From JADJXV01 sp046328995 (GTDB taxonomy: Bacteria; Bacteroidota; Ignavibacteria; Kapaibacteriales; UBA961): 64,000 nucleotides of DNA. The position numbers were made by a program, and so were the translations under genes. Shown here in pieces: positions 1 through 7,169 of this stretch. Positions within the stretch are counted from its first letter, which is position 1, and each line of letters starts with the position of its first letter. A model generated the notes under the pieces. The model searched no databases and was not told where the DNA came from. It was given only the letters and a program-made list of their open reading frames with translations. The DNA is taken from NCBI GenBank assembly GCA_046328995.1, contig JAXLVN010000003.1, positions 434,001-498,000 on the forward strand, written 5' to 3'.

Positions 1-105
1 CCGGATAGCACACCGATCGAGAGGCGGGGGAGAATTTACGGAATACTTCGCTCTGAGTGCGCGTCGCTGAAAGAGCAAATATCCGAGACTCATCATCGCC
101 GGTAA
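1..105 (+). CDS. Possible 3' end of an unidentified gene entering from upstream
   Basis: Frame 1 is open from the first base to a TAA at 103-105, giving 34 codons that end in a charged tail (ERRGRIYG ... HHRR). It would converge on the multicopper oxidase gene. An open frame also runs through the same DNA on the minus strand from about base 200 to the window edge but has no plausible start. 34 codons are too few to identify a family, so this may be a chance frame. Bases 106-225 hold no feature that I can support and no clear terminator hairpin. Confidence 0.25.
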   Translation, partial: PDSTPIERRGRIYGILRSECASLKEQISETHHRR

Positions 106-225
106 ATTCGATTGTATATCTCTGTGCTTTGTGTGGTTGCTTTAGGATCAGTAGCTTTTTATAGATGGAGATGGAGTTGGGTTTGATGTAATTTTCGCCC
201 TTCTATACCTTGACCTTCGCCGCAC

Positions 226-1701
226 CTAGACTGCTTTATACTGAGCCATCATGCCCGATTCTTCATGTTCCAGATTATGGCAATGGTAGAGGAATTTTCC
301 AGTAAAGCCATCAAATGGAATCAATACACTTACTTTTTCACCCGGCATGCAGAGCACGGTGTCTTTCCAGCCGGCTTCGAGCGGTGAGAGAGCTTCTCTA
401 CCACCGGTGCGGCTGAGAATCTGAAACAGCACGCCATGGACATGCATCGGGTGCGGTTCTTTGCCATTGGAATTGTCAAAAGTCCATTTCTCCACTGTGC
501 CGCGGGTGACCGTCACGTCAATACGTTGAGAATCATAGACATTGCCATTGATCGTGTGCTGCATCATTCCCGAGGAACTGTTCATGGAATGCGTGTTCGC
601 AATGTCAAAACTGCGGGAACTTGTTGCCATGGCTTCTGTTAAAGGAGCAATAGCCGAGAGCGAAGATGGCATCGAGAATGTATCATTTCCGGTAGTGGTA
701 ATGGTAAATTTCATAATCTTGAATTCCTGCTGACCCTGTGAAGTACCTCCGTCAAAACCCTTGCTTACTAAATAGATCTCCGAGTAGGGAGCTAGTGTGC
801 TGAAATCGACTATCAGATCCGCACGCTCCCCGGGACCGAGGATCAGAGAACGTACTTCTACCGGCCGTGGGAGTAGTCCGCCATCATTTCCGATCACCGT
901 AAACTTGGCATTGTTGGAGAGTGCGAGGTTGTAAATCCTTGCATTAGAACCATTAAGCACCCGAACTCGGTACTGCGCCGTGGTTACGTCCTGATACGGC
1001 GCGTAGAGTCCGTTGACGAGGATATACTCTCCCATATAGCCGGTCATTTGTTCCATCATGCTTGGCGCATAGGTAAATCTCCCCGATGCGATACGTTTAT
1101 CCTGAATCACGAGGAAGAGTTCGCGGAGTCCATAGGGTAAATTCAGCGCTGATTCTTCGCTGTCATTGACCACCATGAGTCCTGCCAGCCCCTGAAATAC
1201 CTGTTTTGCTGTGGTGCCTTCGGCATGCGGATGATACCAATACAGACCCGCCCGTTGTGCAATTGTGAATGAATAGGATGTTGATTTTCCCTGACTTATG
1301 CTGTTATCCGGGTGCCCGTCCATAGTGGCCGGCACCTTGAGTCCATGCCAGTGAATATTGGTTGCTTCGCTGAGGGTATTCGACAGGGTAATCGATACAT
1401 TTTGTCCAGATTGCACGCGGATACTCGGTCCCAAAATACTGCCTGCCTGATAGCCAAAGCCGTTAATTGTGCCGAAACCCGGAAGGGGCATGGATACTTC
1501 CTGCGCTGCGAGTGTCATCGAAGAGTTACCGGTAGTCGGCGGCATCGTAAGCGGAGTCGTGAAATTACCCTCGGTTACAGATACCGGATGTCCGGTGGCC
1601 ATGGTATTTTCCGGCATGCATGACGATAGAAAGGGCACTGTGCCGCCGGCCAGGACTCCTGCTGAAGCCAACGATAGTTTAAGAAAGTCTTTGCGATTCA
1701 T
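226..1701 (-). CDS. Multicopper oxidase, exported lipoprotein type
   Basis: 491 residues from the start chosen at MNRKDFLK, which places an export signal at the N terminus; the frame stays open upstream but there it overlaps the DUF2202 gene. The signal has an RK pair followed by DFLK (weak Tat-like) and a lipobox-like LSSC with Cys28, so a lipid-anchored periplasmic or surface enzyme is likely. Cupredoxin domains carry all copper motifs: HWHG (117-120), HPH (157-159), HPMHVHG, and near the C terminus HCHNLEHEESGMM, which holds the type 1 Cys, His and axial Met. The family oxidises Cu(I), phenolics or metal ions with O2 reduced to water (CueO/CumA-like). It is the last gene of the run driven from 5365, 73 bp after the DUF2202 gene. 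Copper detoxification is the best guess; the substrate cannot be read from sequence. Confidence 0.9.
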   Translation of the reverse strand: MNRKDFLKLSLASAGVLAGGTVPFLSSCMPENTMATGHPVSVTEGNFTTPLTMPPTTGNSSMTLAAQEVSMPLPGFGTINGFGYQAGSILGPSIRVQSGQNVSITLSNTLSEATNIHWHGLKVPATMDGHPDNSISQGKSTSYSFTIAQRAGLYWYHPHAEGTTAKQVFQGLAGLMVVNDSEESALNLPYGLRELFLVIQDKRIASGRFTYAPSMMEQMTGYMGEYILVNGLYAPYQDVTTAQYRVRVLNGSNARIYNLALSNNAKFTVIGNDGGLLPRPVEVRSLILGPGERADLIVDFSTLAPYSEIYLVSKGFDGGTSQGQQEFKIMKFTITTTGNDTFSMPSSLSAIAPLTEAMATSSRSFDIANTHSMNSSSGMMQHTINGNVYDSQRIDVTVTRGTVEKWTFDNSNGKEPHPMHVHGVLFQILSRTGGREALSPLEAGWKDTVLCMPGEKVSVLIPFDGFTGKFLYHCHNLEHEESGMMAQYKAV

Positions 1702-1774
1702 AGTTGTATGTTTCTTTTCGTCTTCAGAGAGGAACCTCGTCGCACGTCGGACAGTCGTCCATCTGACCGTACAA

Positions 1775-2416
1775 TCACCAGGCGCCGGTCTCTTTGGGAC
1801 TATTGATAATGGTGTCGAATTCCGCTTGTGAGATAAATTGCGCTGTATAGGCGCCGCCGGAGAGTAATAGTTGACTGTAAAATGAACGTAGATGATTCCT
1901 GCTGCCCTTGGTGAGATTTTCGTACACGAACCGTATATCTTGATTATCACTTTTTGCAAGCTGCTTGTGAAGATCAAAAATATCGAGGTCTTCGATAGTC
2001 GCACCGACGGTATAGGCATCAAGCAAACTTTTGCTGCCTTGCGCTACCAATTGAGTGTATAATACCTGAAGTGCACTATCAGCGTACTCACCGGCTCCAC
2101 GGCTCCCAACAGGGTCCGTGATAGAGTATTTGTTTAATACCGTCAGCACGGCATCGGTATGAGTCTGTTCACTCGATGCGATATTTGAAAAAATTGTCGT
2201 ATTCCACTTTATATAGAGAGCTGTATAGACATCCCGGGCGAGCTTTTCTTCTTCTCTCATATAGATCAGACCCTTGAGCTCATCGGCGCTGATGGCTTCT
2301 TGAGGAAAGGCGTTGATCTGACTCGTCCTATCGGGATAGGGCGATGTGCTGTTGTTTTGACAGCCCTGAACCACAGCACCGAGGGCAACGATGAAGATGA
2401 TAAGGTACGATTTCAT
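1775..2416 (-). CDS. DUF2202 ferritin-like lipoprotein
   Basis: 213 residues from MKSYLIIF; this start gives a hydrophobic signal ending in VVQGC, a lipobox, whereas the longer open frame adds an implausible hydrophilic leader. The domain contains MREEEKLARDVY and SSEQTHTDAV, the Glu/His-bearing helices of the DUF2202 branch of the ferritin-like superfamily, usually a four-helix bundle that binds a di-metal centre. The molecular function of DUF2202 is not established. It lies between DUF6132 (50 bp upstream) and the multicopper oxidase (73 bp downstream), so a role in handling a redox metal such as copper or iron in the periplasm is a reasonable inference. Confidence 0.85.
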   Translation of the reverse strand: MKSYLIIFIVALGAVVQGCQNNSTSPYPDRTSQINAFPQEAISADELKGLIYMREEEKLARDVYTALYIKWNTTIFSNIASSEQTHTDAVLTVLNKYSITDPVGSRGAGEYADSALQVLYTQLVAQGSKSLLDAYTVGATIEDLDIFDLHKQLAKSDNQDIRFVYENLTKGSRNHLRSFYSQLLLSGGAYTAQFISQAEFDTIINSPKETGAW

Positions 2417-2466
2417 AGGATAGATAAATAGTTCATACAAATAAGCTTGTACCAATACGACATAGG

Positions 2467-2679
2467 TCAGGATCCTGTCGTCGAGGACTTTGGCTTTTGA
2501 AATAAATTCAGCAGCAGACCGCCCATGAGGGCGCCATAGGCGGTGCTGTTGAGGGGACGGGACGTGATAGCGCATGTGCCGCTTTCACACCCGACGAAGG
2601 AATAATACGCATAGCCACCGACGGCTCCGAGCAGTACTCCAATGATCGTCAATCTATAGGTTCGGAAGAATTTTTTCAT
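2467..2679 (-). CDS. DUF6132 small membrane protein
   Basis: 70 residues with a first membrane segment (about 9-28), the signature GCESGTCAITSRPLNS around 30-46, and a second hydrophobic segment (about 48-61). The CxxGxC(A/P)ITS-P pattern is that of DUF6132, short two-helix proteins common in Bacteroidota, often near rhodanese and sulfur genes. The two cysteines could bind a metal or take part in thiol exchange; no activity is known. It starts 5 bp after the end of the MBL-rhodanese gene, so the two are almost certainly co-transcribed. Confidence 0.8.
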   Translation of the reverse strand: MKKFFRTYRLTIIGVLLGAVGGYAYYSFVGCESGTCAITSRPLNSTAYGALMGGLLLNLFQKPKSSTTGS

Positions 2680-2684
2680 AGAGC

Positions 2685-4106
2685 TCAGAGGAGAGTCGTA
2701 GGGCAGACATAGTCGGAAATTTGAAATTCACCGGAACGCTTAATCGCAGCGAATCCGCCGTTGACGTCAATTAAGTTGTTGAATCCACGTGCTTTGAGTA
2801 TCGAGATGAATACCATCGAACGGTATCCGCCGGCGCAGTGGACATAGTAGGTGCGATCTTTGCTTATCAGACTCATGCTTTCATCGATATAGTCGAGCGG
2901 GGCATTGACGGCGCCGATGATATGTTCGGAATTGAATTCACTCGCCTTCCGTACATCGAGAATATTAATACTTCCGGACGCATGTGCTGCTGCAAATTCT
3001 TCGACATTCACTGTTGGAATGGTATCGAGAGAATAGCCCTCCTGCACCCAAGCAGCTGTGCCGCCTTTCAAAAATCCTATTGCATGATCATACCCTACGC
3101 GTGCCAGCCTGGTGATGATTTCCTCTTCACGACCGGGCTCGGCTATGAGCAGAATATCCTGCGTAATATCCTTGACCAATGTGCCGACCCAGACGGCAAA
3201 GCTGCCGTCGATACCGATGTTTATCGATCCCGGAATAAAACCCTTGCTGAATTTTTCGGCGGCACGGGTGTCGATGACCACGGGTCTATTCGTCGAAATA
3301 ACTGCTTCAAATTCCTTGGCATTGAGAAAATGCATGCCTCGCTCTAATACGTCGTCAAAGCTGTCGTAGCCGGTAATATTCATCACCACATTTTTAGGGA
3401 AATAGCCCGGAGGCGGCATGAGCCCCGTGAGAATTTCATTGATAAAATCTTCTTCACTAAGATCCGGTCGCAGCGCATAATTCGTTTTTTTCTGATTGCC
3501 GAGCGTGTCGGACGTTTCTTTGCTCATGTTTTTACCGCATGCACTACCCGCGCCGTGAGCCGGATAGACGATCAGATCATCACTGAGGGGCATGATTTTG
3601 CGATGCAGAGAGTCGTACAGATGCGCTGCTAACTTCTCCTGAGTCATTTCGGCTATCACATGCTGCGCAAGGTCGGGACGCCCTACATCACCAATAAACA
3701 ACGTGTCTCCTGTGAAAATTGCCTGCTCTTTGCCGTTCTCATCAATCAAAAGATAACAGCTGCTTTCCATCGTGTGCCCCGGAGTATGAATGAGGCGGAT
3801 GGTGGCATTTCCAAGCGTAAATTCCTGCCCATCTGTAGCGATGAGTGCGTCAAAACCCGTCTTCATGAGCGTCGGACCATAGACAATCGTCGCACCGGTC
3901 GCTTTGGCCAAATCGATATGACCCGAAACGAAATCAGCATGAAAGTGCGTTTCAAATATATATTTTATGACAGAATTACGTTTTTTGGCAAGCTCCAGAT
4001 ACGGCTTGATTTCACGCAATGGATCGATGATGGCTGCTTCGCCGTTACTTTCAATATAATATGCGCCCTGAGCAAGGCAACCGGTATAGATCTGTTCGAT
4101 ATTCAT
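2685..4106 (-). CDS. MBL-fold hydrolase with two rhodanese domains (persulfide dioxygenase-like)
   Basis: 473 residues. The N-terminal metallo-beta-lactamase domain (about 1-230) has THFHADFVSGH, HTPGHT, GDTLFIGDVGRPDL and YPAHGAG, the iron/zinc ligands of the ETHE1/BaeB group that oxidises glutathione or low-molecular-weight persulfide to sulfite. Two rhodanese modules follow. The first (about 260-350) has an active-loop region reading IAEPGREEE with no cysteine and should be inactive; the second (about 365-460) keeps HCAGGYRS with the catalytic Cys. Known fusions couple sulfur transfer to persulfide oxidation. Position upstream of DUF6132 and downstream of a TauE-type exporter, which could expel the sulfite made, supports sulfide detoxification. 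Confidence 0.9.
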   Translation of the reverse strand: MNIEQIYTGCLAQGAYYIESNGEAAIIDPLREIKPYLELAKKRNSVIKYIFETHFHADFVSGHIDLAKATGATIVYGPTLMKTGFDALIATDGQEFTLGNATIRLIHTPGHTMESSCYLLIDENGKEQAIFTGDTLFIGDVGRPDLAQHVIAEMTQEKLAAHLYDSLHRKIMPLSDDLIVYPAHGAGSACGKNMSKETSDTLGNQKKTNYALRPDLSEEDFINEILTGLMPPPGYFPKNVVMNITGYDSFDDVLERGMHFLNAKEFEAVISTNRPVVIDTRAAEKFSKGFIPGSINIGIDGSFAVWVGTLVKDITQDILLIAEPGREEEIITRLARVGYDHAIGFLKGGTAAWVQEGYSLDTIPTVNVEEFAAAHASGSINILDVRKASEFNSEHIIGAVNAPLDYIDESMSLISKDRTYYVHCAGGYRSMVFISILKARGFNNLIDVNGGFAAIKRSGEFQISDYVCPTTLL

Positions 4107-4160
4107 ACGTTGTTCCTTTATAGAATATGATGAGAGTACTGAGTAATTGTCAATTCGTAC

Positions 4161-4766
4161 CTATAAAATCTGCTTGTGCCCGACATAGCGTACAATTGCC
4201 GCCGGACCCTGATGATACTTGCCTTCCTCGAGCGTAACATGCTCGGAAACAAGAAGGTCGGTATGCAACTCTTCGAAATCCTCTGCCAGGAGCGCTTCGG
4301 TGTAGAGCATCGTAGGGTCTTTAGGACCACCGGAACTAAACCCAAGCTGATCCGGATGAAATGCTTCGAGGATTATCGTGCCGCCGGGCTTGAGCCACTG
4401 CACCATCTTGCGATGAATCAGTCGCCGGTCGGCAGCAGAGAAGTGTGCGTAAATCAAGGCAATTGCATCAAACATAGCGGCGGGATATTCTTCCGTGAGA
4501 GCATCGGCGAAATGATATGAGAGTTCGACACCACGTGCCTGTGCCCATTGAAGTGCTTTTCGCTTACCCATCTCACTGAGGTCGAATGCCTCGACCGTCC
4601 AGCCTTGCTCGGCTGCATAGACGGCATTGCGTCCCTCACCCTCGCATGGGAAGAGTATATGCCCCGGACGAGGCAGCTTCCTCAGCTCACCGGCAAAAAA
4701 CACATTGGGTTCGGTCCCGAATGCATATTCATGAGCGCTGTAGCGTTCGTTCCAAAAATTATTCAT
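4161..4766 (-). CDS. Class I SAM-dependent methyltransferase, TehB-like
   Basis: 201 residues. Starts NNFWNERYSAHEYAFGTEPN, typical of the TehB/thiopurine-methyltransferase-like group often annotated as tellurite-resistance methyltransferase. Motif I reads FPCEGEGRNAVYAAEQG (about 39-55), followed by an acidic VEAFDLSE loop; DAIALIYAHF and the LKPGGTIILEAFHP strand are also present. The substrate is unknown; related enzymes methylate thiols, selenite or tellurite, which would suit a sulfur-stress run. It begins 24 bp after the TauE gene and ends 54 bp before the MBL-rhodanese gene. Confidence 0.85.
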   Translation of the reverse strand: MNNFWNERYSAHEYAFGTEPNVFFAGELRKLPRPGHILFPCEGEGRNAVYAAEQGWTVEAFDLSEMGKRKALQWAQARGVELSYHFADALTEEYPAAMFDAIALIYAHFSAADRRLIHRKMVQWLKPGGTIILEAFHPDQLGFSSGGPKDPTMLYTEALLAEDFEELHTDLLVSEHVTLEEGKYHQGPAAIVRYVGHKQIL

Positions 4767-4790
4767 AGGTATAGTAATTTTGAAGAAACA

Positions 4791-5162
4791 TTACTTCTGC
4801 AAGAACATTTTAATAGCAATCATGACGAGCACCACCGCAAAGATTTTCCGAAGTATATCTTGTGGTATGTGTGATACATATTTAGCACTTATAAACGCAC
4901 TGATAAAAAATGCCACACCCAATATTACCGCCGTCTTGATATCGGCATTGCCTGCTTTGTAGTACTGATAGGCGGCAAGCGAACCGACCGGCATCACAAG
5001 CATCAATAACGTCGTGCCCTGCGCCATTTGCTGCGAGTAGCCGAGGAAGAGTACAAGTGCGGGAATTATGACGACCGCTCCGCCTAGCCCCAAAAAACCG
5101 CTGAGCATTCCACCTACAATCCCGATAAGGGCGATGATGATAAAGTTGTTGAGTTCCATCAT
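4791..5162 (-). CDS. Half-size TauE/SafE (TSUP) sulfite/sulfur-anion exporter
   Basis: 123 residues from MMELNNF, the start that overlaps the preceding DUF2892 stop by four bases (ATGA), a normal translational coupling. It has the family signature GGMLSGFLGLGGAVVIIPALV near the N terminus and three to four membrane helices, about half the usual 250-270 residues, as in the single-repeat TSUP proteins that act as dimers. TauE/SafE proteins export sulfite, sulfoacetate or related anions or move thiosulfate; export of sulfite from the neighbouring persulfide dioxygenase is an attractive inference. Confidence 0.85.
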   Translation of the reverse strand: MMELNNFIIIALIGIVGGMLSGFLGLGGAVVIIPALVLFLGYSQQMAQGTTLLMLVMPVGSLAAYQYYKAGNADIKTAVILGVAFFISAFISAKYVSHIPQDILRKIFAVVLVMIAIKMFLQK

Positions 5163-5365
5163 TCGGCCTTTTTCTTGGTCGAAATTCCAAATGGCAGGTA
5201 GAGAGGGCATACGCCGACAAAACTTGTCAGTATAAAAACTCCGGATAAAATCAACAAGATAACGGCAGCGGTGCCGGTAATCTGATTGGCAAAATAAAGA
5301 CTCACAATTGCAAGCGCTGCGATAATGCGAGCGGCTTTGTCGAGGGTTCCCATGTTCGGCTTCAT
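5159..5365 (-). CDS. DUF2892 (YgaP transmembrane-domain-like) membrane protein
   Basis: 68 residues from MKPNMGTLDKAARI; a second frame upstream is open but lies over the predicted promoter. NMGxxDRxxR-like N terminus, two membrane helices and a VGVCPLYLPFGIST end are diagnostic of DUF2892, the membrane module attached to rhodanese in E. coli YgaP. The conserved Cys in GVCPLY is present. It is the first gene of the seven-gene run and overlaps the TauE start by 4 bp. Role: probably membrane-linked sulfur or thiol handling; not proven. Confidence 0.85.
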   Translation of the reverse strand: MKPNMGTLDKAARIIAALAIVSLYFANQITGTAAVILLILSGVFILTSFVGVCPLYLPFGISTKKKAE

Positions 5366-5421
5366 GATAATAACGGAATAATGAATAAATACAATTGAAC
5401 TGTTTGACTGACTTTCTGATA

Positions 5422-5466
5422 CAAAACTACGGCTCTCACAAAACAATGTCTGTGATGTCTGTCACA
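5422..5466 (-). promoter_or_regulatory. Promoter of the DUF2892-to-oxidase run with a CRP-like operator
   Basis: On the minus strand a perfect -7 box TAGTTTTG lies at 5429-5422. No TTTG -33 element is found at the right distance; instead the position is filled by the palindrome TGTGACAGACATCACA (5466-5451), a full TGTGA-N6-TCACA site. Its centre is about 41 bp upstream of the expected start point, the class II activator position. It overlaps the stop codon of the crp/fnr-like gene. Seen directly: box and palindrome. Inferred: activation by the adjacent Crp/Fnr protein. Confidence 0.6.
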
Positions 5467-6070
5467 GAAGGATAATTTTATTACGGGAGAGGGTAATCAG
5501 CTCTTCATGTTCCATTATTTTGAGCACGCGACTCACTGCCTCACGGCTGACACCGAGTTCGTCAGCAAGCTGCTGATGCGTTATCGCTACATCCTTTGAC
5601 TGATACAAGGCCGTTTTTTGCCGAAGTAATTGCAGCAATCGTGAGTCGAGCTTCTGAAACGCAAGAGCATTGACGACGCCGAGCAATTCCTCAAATCTCT
5701 TTTGATAGAGCATAAACATGAAATCGCTCCATTCGGGGTACTCACGAATCCACTCACTTGCTTTCTGCACCGGAATCAGCAGCAATTCTACATCTTCCTC
5801 GACAATGGCCTTGATTTTACTGGTGTCGTGGTGAATTCCGGCAAGAAACGACATAATACAGCTCTCGCCCGGCTTGATGTAATACAGTAGAATTTCACGT
5901 CCTTCTTCGTCTGTCCGAACCACCTTGATACTACCTTTTATTACAATCGGTATTGAATGAATATACGAATTGATATCCAAAATGACCGTTTCGGCCGGAA
6001 ATGACTTTACATGACCCGAGGCGTATGCCGCTTCGTTCAAAAGCGGCTGAAAAATAGCTGTCTGATTCAT
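5462..6070 (-). CDS. Crp/Fnr-family transcriptional regulator
   Basis: 202 residues from MNQTAIF; longer frames upstream run into the leader and lack homology-like sequence. The N-terminal cyclic-nucleotide-binding fold (about 20-120) has GREILLYYIKPGESC but lacks the four Fe-S cysteines of FNR (a single Cys is seen). The C-terminal winged helix carries HQQLADELGVSREAVSRVLK, whose recognition helix R-E-x-x-S-R matches that of CRP/FNR proteins that read TGA half-sites. Palindromes of that kind lie in its own promoter and in that of the next transcription unit. Signal sensed is unknown; no cAMP-binding arginine motif is obvious. Confidence 0.9.
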   Translation of the reverse strand: MNQTAIFQPLLNEAAYASGHVKSFPAETVILDINSYIHSIPIVIKGSIKVVRTDEEGREILLYYIKPGESCIMSFLAGIHHDTSKIKAIVEEDVELLLIPVQKASEWIREYPEWSDFMFMLYQKRFEELLGVVNALAFQKLDSRLLQLLRQKTALYQSKDVAITHQQLADELGVSREAVSRVLKIMEHEELITLSRNKIILL

Positions 6071-6236
6071 AGCAATTGTTTGGAGAAATGAATGGAACAC
6101 TGTGCGCGCCGATTGCTGCGTGAAGGCAGGTGCAGCGCGCGCTTTGAGAACGGAAGATTACTTTGATTGTTCGAATTGTCCTGCTCCTGACCGTGTTTAT
6201 GACCGGATGAAGCAAACGCACCCACTTCTCTGCATC

Positions 6237-6280
6237 CAAAACTACGGATGTTCAGCAGCTTGAACAATGACTTATGTCAT
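6237..6280 (-). promoter_or_regulatory. Promoter and operator of the Crp/Fnr gene
   Basis: Minus strand: -7 box TAGTTTTG at 6244-6237, TTG at 6267-6265, spacing 20 bp, the Bacteroidota consensus layout. The palindrome ATGACATAAGTCAT (6280-6267) abuts the -33 element and is centred about 41 bp upstream of the expected start point. Aligned with the site at 5451-5466, both read TGAC-N4-(G/A)TCA. Autoregulation is inferred from this. The predicted leader to the start codon is about 160 nt. Confidence 0.6.
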
Positions 6281-6532
6281 ATTTCGAGTCCGGTAGTAAA
6301 GCAGAGCACTGCGTCGTCTGCACATACAGTTTTTTTCGCCAAACTCACCTCCAGAGCCATAGGCGCAGCAGTGGCGCAAAAGGGGAGAGAATCGATGCTG
6401 TCAGCTGATAATATCGGACGATTTCCGGCTGCTGCTGCTATACAAGGAATCCGCGATTCGGGTGTTTTGTATAGACAAACCCCGAAAAAACTCGTATTTT
6501 GCGCAAAAAATTCCATCATCTGAAGGTCTGTC

Positions 6533-7165
6533 ATGTCTATTGTCATTGCTCTTGTCAGTTATCTCATCGGCGCAATTCCATTTGCTTATTTGCTTGTTCG
6601 CTACCGCACCGGTAAGGATATTAGAAGCGAGGGCAGCGGTAATGTCGGCGTGCTCAACAGCTACGAGGTCACGGCGAGTAAGTCGATAGGAATCATCGTG
6701 TTGGTGCTGGATCTGCTCAAGGGGTACGGCGCAGTGATGCTGGCTCGGTGGATCACCGGGAATGATTTTTTTAGTGCCGGACTCGCCGGTGTATTTGTCG
6801 TACTCGGTCATAATTTCAATATTTTTCTCCGTGGAAAAGGCGGACGCGGGCTCGCACCTGCCGCCGGTGTTTCGCTGGCAATTAACCCGATTACTCTGAT
6901 TTTTTGGTGTCTCATGTGGCTCACGGGCTATTATGTCATTCGCAGAAATGTGCATGTCGGCAATGTATCGGGTACAATCGGCGCAGCACTGTTACTCGCG
7001 ACAGCACCAACGCAAATCGTACGTGCTCTGATGCAATTACCATGCGAACCTCTCATGCAGCACACGATCCTGATGATGTTTATCTGTATGCAAATTTTTA
7101 TCCGGCATCTCGACCCAATGCGCGAACTCATGGCAGAGTGGAATAACGAACCCGATATCGAATAA
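6533..7165 (+). CDS. plsY: Glycerol-3-phosphate acyltransferase PlsY
   Basis: 210 residues, five predicted membrane helices. PlsY motifs are visible: SEGSGNVGVLN (usual GSGNxGATN, so the last part is slightly divergent), GHNFNIFLRGKGGRGLAPAAG, and RNVHVGNVSG near 142-151 (variant of motif 3). The enzyme transfers an acyl group from acyl-phosphate to glycerol 3-phosphate, the first step of phospholipid synthesis in the inner membrane. It is convergent with the histidine kinase gene, with only 4 bp between the stops. A weak AAGG precedes the ATG. Confidence 0.9.
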   Translation: MSIVIALVSYLIGAIPFAYLLVRYRTGKDIRSEGSGNVGVLNSYEVTASKSIGIIVLVLDLLKGYGAVMLARWITGNDFFSAGLAGVFVVLGHNFNIFLRGKGGRGLAPAAGVSLAINPITLIFWCLMWLTGYYVIRRNVHVGNVSGTIGAALLLATAPTQIVRALMQLPCEPLMQHTILMMFICMQIFIRHLDPMRELMAEWNNEPDIE

Positions 7166-7169
7166 CGAG

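Noticed and set aside
1..200. Minus-strand open frame at the left edge
   Set aside because: No start codon between its upstream stop and the edge that fits, and a plus-strand frame competes; too short to judge.
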